Source: an uncultured Alistipes sp. (lineage in GTDB: Bacteria > Bacteroidota > Bacteroidia > Bacteroidales > Rikenellaceae). From it: a stretch of DNA of 33,610 nt. The translations under genes and the position numbers were made by a program. The number at the start of each line of letters is the position of its first letter. Positions within the stretch are counted from its first letter, which is position 1. The notes beneath the pieces are model-generated. The model made no database searches and had not been told where the DNA came from. It worked only from the letters and a program-made list of their open reading frames with translations. Location of the stretch: assembly GCA_900545315.1 (NCBI GenBank), contig UQYM01000030.1, positions 1 through 33,610 on the forward strand, read 5' to 3'. Positions 15,304-23,837 of this stretch are shown in pieces.

Positions 15304-16815
15304 TTACTTTCTACGGATGATCTCCAATGCCAAGATGTAGGGGGCAGCGGTAAATCCTAAAATCGGATTGCTGTAATATTCGTTATCATTGATATCGCCG
15401 TCGTGCGTGAACTTTTCCCATAAACATCCGTAGGGTCGTTTGACCATGGTGTGGGTCTTGTGCGGAATGTATTGGTCGGGGTAGGGATCGACATAGTTTT
15501 TAGTCACCATGTTGAGGTATTTTAGCGCCACACGTTTGGCGTCCGTACGAAATCCCGCTTGGATCAGACCTTTCATGGCCTGAAATTGCATCGAGCCCCA
15601 AATTGCCGTACGCCCGAATTGGTACGGGATATCCTCCTGCGATTCCGAGCAGACCGTCAATCCACTTTTGACCTCCAACTCCCGCAATAGGTTGTTTTTC
15701 ATCTCTTCGGCCTGCGCTCCTTCGATGATGTGCCACATCAGCGCTGTAAAGCTGGTAATGCAGGAGATTGCGGTATGTTTCCCATGCACGTAATCGTAGT
15801 CCAACATTAGCCCTCGTAAGGGGGACCACAGATACTTTTTCATCAGGGCTGCCCGTTTTTTTGCAGCTTTGTCCCAATTGACTTTGCCTTTAATTCCCAA
15901 CTCTCGCTCGAAATAGGCAAAATTGCGTTCGTACTGGTAGAGGTTTGCATTCAGATCAACCGGAATAAAATCCATACAGCGTCCGTAATACCGTGGAGTA
16001 AAATCCATTGATTCGCATTCAGCCAAACGTTGTGCAGCGATTCTTAATTTGGTCGAGTCGGGAACATCCCGTGAAACGTGAAACCGATAAAATAGTACCC
16101 GATCATAAAATTCGAGCAGTTCGGCCGTGTCGGCATGTTGACCGAAGCGCTGCAATCCCGGAATCGAGGTGCTGTGATCTTCGATCTGATTACCGTTGCG
16201 ATTGGTCCAGAAATCATACTCTTTCAGCACGGCCGGATAGGCCTTTTTGAGCCACTCTTTGTCACCGGTTTTTTCGTAATAGTCGCGGACCATCATCGAA
16301 AAGAAGGGCAACTGGCTGCGGCTTTCTCCCCAACCGTAAGCATTCGGAATAAATGACAGCGAGTCGGCGACATAAATGAAGCAGTCAAGGTTATTACGGG
16401 CCTGTTCAATAAAACCCTGTTTGAGGAGCGCATCATTAATGAAATAGAGATCATAATAGTATAGCGTTCCCGGATTCAAGGCATAAGAGTAGGGCTTCGG
16501 AAGACGAGGATTACTCTCGACAAAATTCATCCAGTTGTCTCGTATGTAGCGCTCCACCTCGGCCCACTTTTCAGGATACAGAGGTTCCGGCATAAGGGTT
16601 GTTTGGGCTTGAGGCTCGATCGCCGTTTGATGCTGAGTTTGGAGCAGAGCTTGCGGGGAAATTTTTGTTTGAATGGGGCCCTGCGCTTGGGTGTTAAGCT
16701 GTGTTTGGATTGGAGCCTGCTTCTGGTCTTGCGTCTGTGGTTGAGCTTTGATGTGGGAATATCCTAACCCGGCAGACAATAAAGCTATGATGGCGACAAG
16801 GGGTGAGATTTTCAT
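15304..16815 (-). CDS. Exported GH37/trehalase-like glycoside hydrolase
   Basis: The 503-residue protein has a signal peptide (about 1-24, cut near KAQ). A glutamine-rich low-complexity linker with repeated QTQ/QPQ units follows (about 25-72). The rest is an (alpha/alpha)6-barrel domain. The segment NPGTLYYYDLYFINDALL (114-131) resembles the trehalase signature PGGRF..YYWDSYF, and FGRTAIWGSMQFQAMKGL resembles the second signature (QWDyPnGWAP). The family link is clear only at this level. Several trehalase catalytic positions are not obviously kept, so the true substrate may be another alpha-linked sugar. It probably acts in the periplasm or at the outer surface and may work with the two genes upstream on the same strand. 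Confidence 0.6.
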   Translation of the reverse strand: MKISPLVAIIALLSAGLGYSHIKAQPQTQDQKQAPIQTQLNTQAQGPIQTKISPQALLQTQHQTAIEPQAQTTLMPEPLYPEKWAEVERYIRDNWMNFVESNPRLPKPYSYALNPGTLYYYDLYFINDALLKQGFIEQARNNLDCFIYVADSLSFIPNAYGWGESRSQLPFFSMMVRDYYEKTGDKEWLKKAYPAVLKEYDFWTNRNGNQIEDHSTSIPGLQRFGQHADTAELLEFYDRVLFYRFHVSRDVPDSTKLRIAAQRLAECESMDFTPRYYGRCMDFIPVDLNANLYQYERNFAYFERELGIKGKVNWDKAAKKRAALMKKYLWSPLRGLMLDYDYVHGKHTAISCITSFTALMWHIIEGAQAEEMKNNLLRELEVKSGLTVCSESQEDIPYQFGRTAIWGSMQFQAMKGLIQAGFRTDAKRVALKYLNMVTKNYVDPYPDQYIPHKTHTMVKRPYGCLWEKFTHDGDINDNEYYSNPILGFTAAPYILALEIIRRK

Positions 16816-16979
16816 ATGAAACCGGTTGCCTTGAAAAGTGGCGAAAATGATTTTTGGGGGTTGTATGTAAGAAGAAATGGGGCGAGTTGGGGTGACTAAT
16901 GAGTAATTTTTATAAGGGGACGAATGATGTTCAGAGTGTAGGTGTGGGTGGTTTAGGTGCGTAAACTGTCATAGTAAAT

Positions 16980-17029
16980 GCACCGGAAAAGAGGAATCTT
17001 CCCCTGAGGGAAATGCTCTTCTCCGGTGC
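16980..17029 (-). terminator. Terminator-like double hairpin after the DUF4861-like gene
   Basis: GCACCGGAAAAGAG (16980-16993) pairs with 17016-17029 with one mismatch. The loop contains its own TTCCC/GGGAA stem. It is 30 bases beyond the stop of the gene at 17060. T content after it is low. Confidence 0.5.
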
Positions 17030-17059
17030 GTATAGGTTGTTTAAAAGGTCATTAATGAG

Positions 17060-18439
17060 CTACTCTTTACTCTCGAGGCGGATAAATTTGTAGGTAATCG
17101 GATGGTTGAACTCTATGGCCATCCGATCGACGTACTGATTGAACTCCTCTTTGTTGGTCAGTTTGGTTCCTTCGCTCCAGGCCGTGCAAACCATATATTC
17201 GTAACTGTTGTCCTGATCTGGAGTGACCCGGAAAACATGATTGCCCGTATAGGCCGGAATATATTGATATTCGGGTTTATATTTCTCTTTGACAATGATC
17301 GCCCCACCGATAAAATCAACGACAATATTTTCTCGTTGATCGATCTTTTCAGGATCGCGCACCTCTTCAGGCCCGGAGGAGATCAGATAACCGTTTTTTT
17401 GAATAAAGTTATCCTCCTGAGGCTTCTTTTTCATGCCGCAACCCATCAGAACACCCGATCCGTTCGGTTGAAAAGTGGTGTAGTGCACCTTGGAGACACA
17501 ATAGTTCTGATAAGCGTATGCCGTATAATATTGTTCATACTCATAGTAACCGTTGCCTGTATCCCAATTCATCCCTTTGATCCGGATCATGGAACGCAGC
17601 GGTCCATTGACAATCACATCGTAGGCATAACGGGTGTCGGAAATCTGTCCGGCATTCCACAGTGATTCGGGATGCAAACGCGCTTTGGTCGGGGTCTTGC
17701 GGGGCATCGAGATCGAGTCGGGATGATCCGGAAACTCAAACAGACAGATGGCACTCGCTCCGAACGAAGGGGCGACCTCCTGGATGTCGGAACCGTAATC
17801 GTGATTCAGGTTGGCAATCCCGTAGCCATCGATGTTTTGGGTGTAGAGGATGGGCGAAACCAACGTGGGTTTTCGTTTTCCGTAGGCATCGACACTGTTG
17901 GCGAACCAGATCTTCCAACCCACCTCTTCGGTCTCCCAAAAAGGCATGATGTGGCGGCAGTAACTGCCGATATTGGCATGGGTGTGGTGGCGGTTCCACC
18001 CCCGGATATTTTCGCCTAAATAGATGTAAATGGTACGGGTTTCGTTGGGTTTCATGTCGAGCTGGAAAAAAAGCTCGTCCCAAATTCCATCCTTGTCCAA
18101 ATCATCCAACTGATGGAAGACCATGCGTCCGTTGTGCTCTTCGCGGAGCTGGTGGCCTCCCTGAATGTTGAGCACCGAATCGGTCGGAGCAGGTCGGGGA
18201 TCGCCGGTCGGATCGACAATGGTGATCATCATTTCGTGCAGGTCTGCCAGGGGAAAGTTCTCCCGTTTGATGATAACAGGAGTGTTAGGACGTTCCAGAT
18301 CGGTCGGGTTCGTGATCTCAAATTCGAGCCGTTGGGCTGGGGCAAAATCGCCTTGAGTGTACCACGGGTAGTCGGAGCTTTGGGCAGGTAGAGTCAGCAA
18401 ACAAGCTCCCAGAATGGTGAACAGGTAACGTGATTGCAT
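17060..18439 (-). CDS. Exported DUF4861-like protein of glycan utilisation loci
   Basis: The 459-residue protein starts at ATG 18439, where MQSRYLFTILGACLLTLPAQS forms a signal peptide. A 20-residue longer frame lacks sense. The mature part is beta-rich with many aromatic residues (WYTQGDFAPAQRLEF near the start; DKDGIWDELFFQLDM; YEYEQYYTAYAYQNY). This pattern resembles DUF4861 proteins, which in Bacteroidetes sit beside hydrolases and lyases that act on uronic-acid or rhamnose-containing glycans. Their biochemical role is poorly known. It sits between a heparinase II/III-type lyase and a trehalase-like enzyme on the same strand. Family assignment is from memory of the pattern. Confidence 0.55.
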   Translation of the reverse strand: MQSRYLFTILGACLLTLPAQSSDYPWYTQGDFAPAQRLEFEITNPTDLERPNTPVIIKRENFPLADLHEMMITIVDPTGDPRPAPTDSVLNIQGGHQLREEHNGRMVFHQLDDLDKDGIWDELFFQLDMKPNETRTIYIYLGENIRGWNRHHTHANIGSYCRHIMPFWETEEVGWKIWFANSVDAYGKRKPTLVSPILYTQNIDGYGIANLNHDYGSDIQEVAPSFGASAICLFEFPDHPDSISMPRKTPTKARLHPESLWNAGQISDTRYAYDVIVNGPLRSMIRIKGMNWDTGNGYYEYEQYYTAYAYQNYCVSKVHYTTFQPNGSGVLMGCGMKKKPQEDNFIQKNGYLISSGPEEVRDPEKIDQRENIVVDFIGGAIIVKEKYKPEYQYIPAYTGNHVFRVTPDQDNSYEYMVCTAWSEGTKLTNKEEFNQYVDRMAIEFNHPITYKFIRLESKE

Positions 18440-18839
18440 GAGTGAAATGGAGTTTAGGTTTTGGTTAACGTTCTGTTTATAGGTTAAATAAAGATACAAA
18501 TTTTTTTACTATACCCATAGCCACTGGCCCAGTTTTGTAATCAAAACGAGTGTCGGCCCTTGTAGAGGCTTGCATTCCTGACAGATTGTAAGAATTGTTC
18601 AGTAAGGACGAGATCTCTGCAAAAGAACTGTCCCTGGTTACAACTTTATGTAGTTGGTCGATGGAATATGCTGTGCCCCGGTGTGTCTGCTGGTGGAAGT
18701 AGGGAAAGCGTCCTGTCTCGACCTGATTGGACAGAACGCTTTGTAGGATGAGCGCTCGAACACCTTTGTTAGCCTGTTTTAGGCACTACAAAAATGGGTT
18801 GAGCGTGCCTGCACTTAGTCTATACCAACTTTGGGCGGG
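18440..18839. other. Intergenic stretch with a terminator-like hairpin
   Basis: This 400-base gap between the lyase and the DUF4861-like gene holds the hairpin at 18705-18742 and an A/T-rich stretch (18480-18520) just upstream of the DUF4861-like gene that probably contains its promoter. A TATCTTTA sequence on the minus strand near 18490 is a weak -7 candidate. No gene is seen. Confidence 0.4.
18705..18742 (-). terminator. Terminator-like hairpin after the heparinase-type lyase
   Basis: AAAGCGTCCTGTC (18705-18717) pairs with GACAGAACGCTTT (18730-18742) with one C-A mismatch. It lies about 100 bases after the stop codon of the lyase gene. The loop is 12 bases and the T run is short. Confidence 0.45.
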
Positions 18840-20867
18840 TTACAGTGCTTTTACTTCGTTAGGGGCAAATTCCCATGCGTACGTTTGACCCTCTAAGTTG
18901 TATCGAACTACCGGATAGGTGCCGCTTTCATCCAAGGTGAAGTCTTGTGCGGTCGCTTTTTTCGCGGAAGGATAAAAGACAGTAGCTACAACGGTCTCCT
19001 TACCGGGAGCTTGCAGGGAGGTGAAAATACAGGGGACAATCTGCATCGGGTCGTTCTTGACCACTCGTACAACATACTGCTTTTGCAGACTGACCTTGTA
19101 CGGGGCGTTGATTATGGGCTGCATCTCCATAGCTGAACGCTCTCCTTGCAGAGAGGCACTGCTCCCATCGTTAATCGTTACCTCTACGCGAGGATGAAAC
19201 AGCAGATCGATTTTGGCCCCTTTGTTACAGGTTATGCGATCCAATACGATTACGGCGTCGGTCCGCTTGTCCAGAACCATGGCTCGCTTCCAACCCTTCA
19301 TCTCCTGTTTGGGGTAGGCGTTGGTCGGATCCATCAACGTGTAATCGAAGGCTGGAGAGGTGTAGAATTTGTCAATCTTTCCCCCCAAGCCGTCAATCCA
19401 GGGCTGGTCTTTGTGTTTACAAGGGATCTGCTCCTCCCCGTTGACATGGACCACATTGTGCGACAGGCTCCGAACGTGCAGGTATTTCCATCGGTCTTCG
19501 GTGAAGAAGAATTGATCATAGACCTTCTGATCCATCTCCCCGACCAGAATGTCACCTTGCCAACTCAGAATAAAGGAGCCGGCATCCATATGGCCGTGGT
19601 GCGGATCGTTCATCGGGGCGCATTTGATGGCAACCTGGAGGTTCTCCTCTCCGAAATCTTTGCGCATGAAGGCCCAATCAATGCTCGGAAAGTATTTGGA
19701 TGCGACGGCGGGTTTTTCTGCATCGATCGTAGGACGAGGCCAGATCAGCTCCCAAAAGTTCATCGACCGGCGGTCTCCACTGAAATATTTCTCAAGATAG
19801 TACATGGCAGCCGGATCGGGATTCTCAGCAATGAATTTGTTGTAGAAATAGGAGTACCCGATGGGGCCCGGTGAAAAGCCGTCATTAAAGGTTCCGGTCA
19901 TGCCGTACAGCCCGAAATCGGCCGGATGTTGCCACCCCTCGACCTGAAAGAGGTTTACCTCTCCATCTGTCAACCGTTTGATAGCATCGATGAAAGCGAT
20001 GGACTCCCGGAGCCCGTATATGGAGTAGTGGCGTCCTTCGGCCCAACCGTTGTCGGCACCGTACTGTTCCAAATTCTTTTCCATCCCTTCGCAGCTTCGG
20101 GCGACGACATCGATCAGTTTGGGGTCTTCGGTCAGTAGGGCCAGGGCTGCGATACCCAACCCTCCGTAACAACTTGCCGACCAGTTGCAGCGATAGGCTC
20201 CGCTCCACCAGAAGTAGTCGTAGTTGCCGCGAACGCGCAGAATGGCATTCTCAAGCAGCCCGCTGCGGATACGATTTCGCTGCTCCTTGTCCATGGCCGG
20301 ATAGATCCAGTCATAGACCAACCCTAAGGCCAATGCGATCTCACTGGTGTGCAGGTCAAAGGTGAAGACCACCTGGTCGTCCCCGGCACCCCAGGGCCAT
20401 ACCCGTTTGTGAATCACCTTATAACGATGAAGCCCCAAGACCCAATAGGTCATTTCGCAGAGGCGGTCAGCGTAGTGAAATGCTTTTTGTGCGTAGGCTT
20501 CGTCTCCGGTCATTTGGTAGAGAAAGGCCAATAATTTAGCGCCTTCCCGATAGTAGCCTACAAAATTTTCGAAATCGAAAGTTTCGTTATATACATTGGC
20601 GTCATTATCCAAGAATGGCTCGGGCTCGACGGTGGTCAACAGCAGTCGTCGCCCCTGTTGTTGCAGCAGATCGAAAATTTGGGCCTCCGCAGGATCGGCT
20701 GCAATGCGATCGAGCATCTCTTGTTTGCTTTGATTGTCGAACACCAAGTAGGGGTGTTCCAATTTGCGTTCGAGAATGCCTTGACTGATGGATGTGTAGT
20801 CGCGGGCGGCAAAAGAGGGCGAACCTAAACAAATCAAGAGTACGCCGAAAAGTATTTTCAGTTTCAT
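18840..20867 (-). CDS. Heparinase II/III-family polysaccharide lyase
   Basis: The 675-residue protein begins with a signal peptide (about 1-20, SPSFA). An alpha-helical toroid domain (about 40-370) contains NWSASCYGG (228-236) and GWAEGRHYSIYG (274-285), likely part of the catalytic groove. The second, beta-sandwich domain opens with the family signature HHGHMDAGSF (423-432), whose histidines take part in metal binding or catalysis in heparinase II-like lyases. Such enzymes cleave uronic-acid glycosidic bonds by beta-elimination. The exact substrate (heparin-like, alginate, ulvan or other) cannot be read from sequence. It is the first of three exported genes on this strand. The nearby rha operon suggests a rhamnose-containing acidic glycan, which is inference. 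Confidence 0.75.
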   Translation of the reverse strand: MKLKILFGVLLICLGSPSFAARDYTSISQGILERKLEHPYLVFDNQSKQEMLDRIAADPAEAQIFDLLQQQGRRLLLTTVEPEPFLDNDANVYNETFDFENFVGYYREGAKLLAFLYQMTGDEAYAQKAFHYADRLCEMTYWVLGLHRYKVIHKRVWPWGAGDDQVVFTFDLHTSEIALALGLVYDWIYPAMDKEQRNRIRSGLLENAILRVRGNYDYFWWSGAYRCNWSASCYGGLGIAALALLTEDPKLIDVVARSCEGMEKNLEQYGADNGWAEGRHYSIYGLRESIAFIDAIKRLTDGEVNLFQVEGWQHPADFGLYGMTGTFNDGFSPGPIGYSYFYNKFIAENPDPAAMYYLEKYFSGDRRSMNFWELIWPRPTIDAEKPAVASKYFPSIDWAFMRKDFGEENLQVAIKCAPMNDPHHGHMDAGSFILSWQGDILVGEMDQKVYDQFFFTEDRWKYLHVRSLSHNVVHVNGEEQIPCKHKDQPWIDGLGGKIDKFYTSPAFDYTLMDPTNAYPKQEMKGWKRAMVLDKRTDAVIVLDRITCNKGAKIDLLFHPRVEVTINDGSSASLQGERSAMEMQPIINAPYKVSLQKQYVVRVVKNDPMQIVPCIFTSLQAPGKETVVATVFYPSAKKATAQDFTLDESGTYPVVRYNLEGQTYAWEFAPNEVKAL

Positions 20868-21104
20868 AGGTATTGTGGTTAGTTGTTTCAGGTTTTGTTT
20901 CGAAGTATGTCTGGTAGTTTAGTAGGGACGTTCAACCTCTGATCGAATATGGGTAGGGCTGAGATGGAAGTTTAGTTTATCACGGTATCGAAAGTGCTAT
21001 TTTGGTTTTGTCGTTTGTCTATGTCAAGGGTTGTTGGGCCGTCTGCATACTGTTTTTTCGTGTGACATTGTCAGGAGGACCCTCCAACGCTCCCGTGCGT
21101 AATT
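20868..21104. other. Intergenic stretch upstream of the lyase gene
   Basis: No gene is visible. It should hold the promoter of the lyase gene, but I found no convincing TTTG/TAnnTTTG pair on the minus strand, so control may depend on an activator. Confidence 0.4.
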
Positions 21105-21148
21105 AAACAAAAAAATGCCTTTCGAAAACCGTCAGGTAATCGAAAGGC
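21105..21148 (-). terminator. Strong minus-strand terminator, 260 bases beyond lplA
   Basis: GCCTTTCGA (21117-21125) pairs perfectly with TCGAAAGGC (21140-21148). On the minus strand the stem is followed by a run of T (A 21109-21115 on the plus strand). It is a typical intrinsic terminator and probably ends the long minus-strand operon, but it lies far from the last recognised stop codon. Confidence 0.75.
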
Positions 21149-21408
21149 GAATTTAAAAAAAAACGTTAATTTTCAAAGAAAAACTGTGCGAATCTTAATC
21201 AGATGTTGCCATGTGTCGGGGAGGATGATTTGCCGCGCAAAGCAGACAATTCCATTGATAAGATTCGATATGCAGTGTGGGTGTTAGCAGCTAAATTCCC
21301 GTCTGTCTTTGCCCCCCTGGCTGGGCGTATCTTGGTTTGCGGACTTGTCAGAGTTGTTTGGTGTGTGCCGCTCATTGGCATGGCGGTCAGCCTTCATGAT
21401 GTCCCTTT
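21149..21408. other. Unexplained 260-base segment between lplA and its terminator
   Basis: This segment is probably transcribed on the minus strand as part of the lplA message. The only open frame there has unnatural composition. It could be a long 3' UTR or the source of a small RNA. I saw no clear internal promoter. Confidence 0.35.
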
Positions 21409-22107
21409 TCAGATTTCGCTGTTGTATTTTTGAGCGAGCGTCAAGATCCGTTCACACTCTTCGGGGGTGAGGGTAGCGTAGGCCGTCAGATGATAATAGT
21501 TGAGCAGCAGAGAACCCAGTTGGTGTAGAAACTGTTCCGTGGTGTCATCGTTTCCGAGCAGATCGCTTAGGTTGACCACCGGACTGGGAACTGAGGCTAC
21601 CCCTTTCCCGCGGACCGTGCGATCCCCGCGTAACGCCCGATGCAGCACCTCCAGATCACTCCGATGCAGCAGCGTGCCGTGGAACAGTTGGCGGTTGCGG
21701 GTGACGTGTGACGCTGTGCCGGAGATCTTTCGACCATCCACCAACAGCTCTTTGCGGTGTCCGGCCGTTGCTTCGATACCCATCCGATGCAGCACCGTAA
21801 CAATCGGCGTCAGAAAATCTCGATCCAAGACCGGCGAAGCCTCTTTGTTGGCGATAAACGAGTAGTTGATATTTCCGTAGTCGTGGTAAACGGCTCCTCC
21901 TCCCGATAACCGGCGGACCACCTCGATCCGATGTGCACGACAAAACTCCCCGTCAATCTCTGCCGCAACAGTTTGGTTGCGACCGATGATGACCGACGGG
22001 TGGTTCCTATACAATAACAGAACGTCGTCTGGACGTTCTGTTATCATGTATTCTTCCAATGCGCAATTCTGCGCCGGAGAGTCCCAAGGACTGATGAATA
22101 TTTTCAT
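21409..22107 (-). CDS. lplA: Lipoate-protein ligase A family protein
   Basis: The 232-residue enzyme of the LplA/LipB/BPL superfamily would activate lipoate with ATP and attach it to the lysine of an E2 lipoyl domain. It shows the family signatures: VIIGRNQ near residue 40, RRLSGGGAVYHD (about 65-76) forming the adenylate site, and DGRKISGTA (about 124-132) with the conserved lysine that contacts lipoyl-AMP. It lacks the large C-terminal accessory domain of E. coli LplA, so it may need a separate partner or act as an octanoyl/lipoyl transferase type. It is the last gene after an E2-E3-E1 dehydrogenase cluster on the same strand, which fits a role in lipoylating that E2. Confidence 0.85.
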   Translation of the reverse strand: MKIFISPWDSPAQNCALEEYMITERPDDVLLLYRNHPSVIIGRNQTVAAEIDGEFCRAHRIEVVRRLSGGGAVYHDYGNINYSFIANKEASPVLDRDFLTPIVTVLHRMGIEATAGHRKELLVDGRKISGTASHVTRNRQLFHGTLLHRSDLEVLHRALRGDRTVRGKGVASVPSPVVNLSDLLGNDDTTEQFLHQLGSLLLNYYHLTAYATLTPEECERILTLAQKYNSEI

Positions 22108-22282
22108 CTCAAAAGTTCTCTTTGGACCTTAGCTTATCTTTTTTTGACTCTTTCTCTTTTAGTCTAACTTTCCATCCTTTCATTGGGGGCGTTGTCTTAT
22201 GGTGCAGATTCATTAGACGGTTTTTCACGCCCCTCGAATTAGACTACCGTTTTTTTTACCCTTCCCCCAACGAAAGAGCGGA

Positions 22283-23587
22283 CTACTGACCTACGTGGAA
22301 AGCGACGCGGAGCTCTTCGATCTCCTTGTCGTTGATCGGCTGGAGCGTTCCAATCGGAGCAGCCATGATCAGCGATTTTGCACTGAACTCAGCAACTTCG
22401 AGGTGGTCGAACGTGTCGATCAACTTTTTGCCGGTGATCAGAACGGAGTCGTTGGCCAACAGCAGGCAAGGATGAGTCTTGGTCATCTCTGCGATGGCGT
22501 TCGGATCCTCGTATTGGAGGTTGAACGGTACCAAAGGTACATCCTGCAACTGAATCCAGCTCTCCGGAATCGTGCGGACATCGAATTTGACACCTGAGGT
22601 GCAGAAGCCCATCAAATAAGGCGACTGGGTCAGAATGATGGAATCGATGTTCGGGTTGCTCTGGTAAATGGCCTGGTGCATGGCAACCGAACGGCTCGGA
22701 ATCTTGCCTGCCTCGACCATACCGTTTTTCACCTGAACGATGTTTTCCGGCTCAATGTCCCAACGGGGTACACCCGGAGGAGTGATCAGGAAGTCGTTTC
22801 CACGCCAGCGAACTGATACGGTACCATAAGTACTGATCATCAAACCCTGGTCGCAAGAACGACGTACGATACGGCAAATATCGGTGCGGATTGCACGCTC
22901 GTCCGAAGGATAACTTACGCCCATGAAGTGTGGGTAATCTGTCGGAAGAGATGCATCGTGGCGGCCGATCTGCTCGTCTGTCAAATAGGTCGGATCGCCC
23001 AGAACTTTGGCATTCAGTTCGGTACGTGCACACAATTCCAGAGTTTCGAAACGCTGATATGCATCCATCAAATCCTCTCCGCAGAGCACAACACCGTGGT
23101 TCTCCATGATGACGGCTTTGTAGTCGGGGTGGTTGCGGAATTCGGTAGCGATTTTCTTACCCAACTCCTGGCTGCCGGGGCATGCGTAGGGAGCAAAACC
23201 AATCTTTCCACAAATACGACGAGCCTGCGGAATGATGTTGGTATTGGGGATCTTGTGTACAATACTGAACGATACCAATGCGGGTGGATGTGCGTGAATC
23301 ACGGCGCGCATGCCGGGACGCATCTGATAAATCGCCTTGTGGAAGGGATACTCCGACGAGGGTTTGTGCGGACCGATAATTGTTCCGTCCGCCTTCACAC
23401 AGATGATGTCCTTCTCGGTCAGCGAACCTTTGTCGATCGCACTCGGGGTAATCCACATGTCGCCATTGTCGTCCATGATCGAGACATTACCGCCAGAAGT
23501 GGTCGTCATGCCGCTGCGATAGATACGGCCGATGATCACCGTAATCTGCTCGGCAGGATGCATCAACTTGGTGTCTAACTGTTTCAT
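22283..23587 (-). CDS. Tandem class II aldolase with one active and one degenerate domain
   Basis: The 434-residue protein has two copies of the class II aldolase/adducin fold. Domain 1 (about 10-200) looks active and FucA-like: SGGNVSI phosphate loop (31-37), catalytic Glu79 in KPSSEYPFH, zinc ligands H98 and H100 in HAHPPA, and H164 in ENHGVV. It should cleave a ketose-1-phosphate to dihydroxyacetone phosphate and an aldehyde, or act as a related epimerase or decarboxylase. Domain 2 (about 230-410) keeps the fold motifs (STYGTVSV, LITPPGVP) but has S300 for the glutamate, T320 and S322 for the histidine pair (TQSP), and D380 for the last histidine. Such a dead half may serve for dimer-like assembly or regulation. 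It belongs to the long minus-strand cluster. Confidence 0.8.
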   Translation of the reverse strand: MKQLDTKLMHPAEQITVIIGRIYRSGMTTTSGGNVSIMDDNGDMWITPSAIDKGSLTEKDIICVKADGTIIGPHKPSSEYPFHKAIYQMRPGMRAVIHAHPPALVSFSIVHKIPNTNIIPQARRICGKIGFAPYACPGSQELGKKIATEFRNHPDYKAVIMENHGVVLCGEDLMDAYQRFETLELCARTELNAKVLGDPTYLTDEQIGRHDASLPTDYPHFMGVSYPSDERAIRTDICRIVRRSCDQGLMISTYGTVSVRWRGNDFLITPPGVPRWDIEPENIVQVKNGMVEAGKIPSRSVAMHQAIYQSNPNIDSIILTQSPYLMGFCTSGVKFDVRTIPESWIQLQDVPLVPFNLQYEDPNAIAEMTKTHPCLLLANDSVLITGKKLIDTFDHLEVAEFSAKSLIMAAPIGTLQPINDKEIEELRVAFHVGQ

Positions 23588-23837
23588 AACCTAACCTAAA
23601 ATTGTTTTGTATTTGTCCGGCTCATGCCGGTCGTTATTGTTTTTTCAACTCTTGGGTTTGCTATTGTCGTGGCCCATACGCTGGAAGTGACGACACTGCG
23701 GGGTAGAGGCCTTTTCTTCTCCTCCTTTTTTCTTTTTTTCCCCATCCCCTAGCTTTTCGCTCTTCGCTGTCTCTTGTCGGCTCCCGTGGTATGGCGGGGT
23801 GTCAGGCCTGTCGTTGCATCGCAGCCGTTGTGAAACT

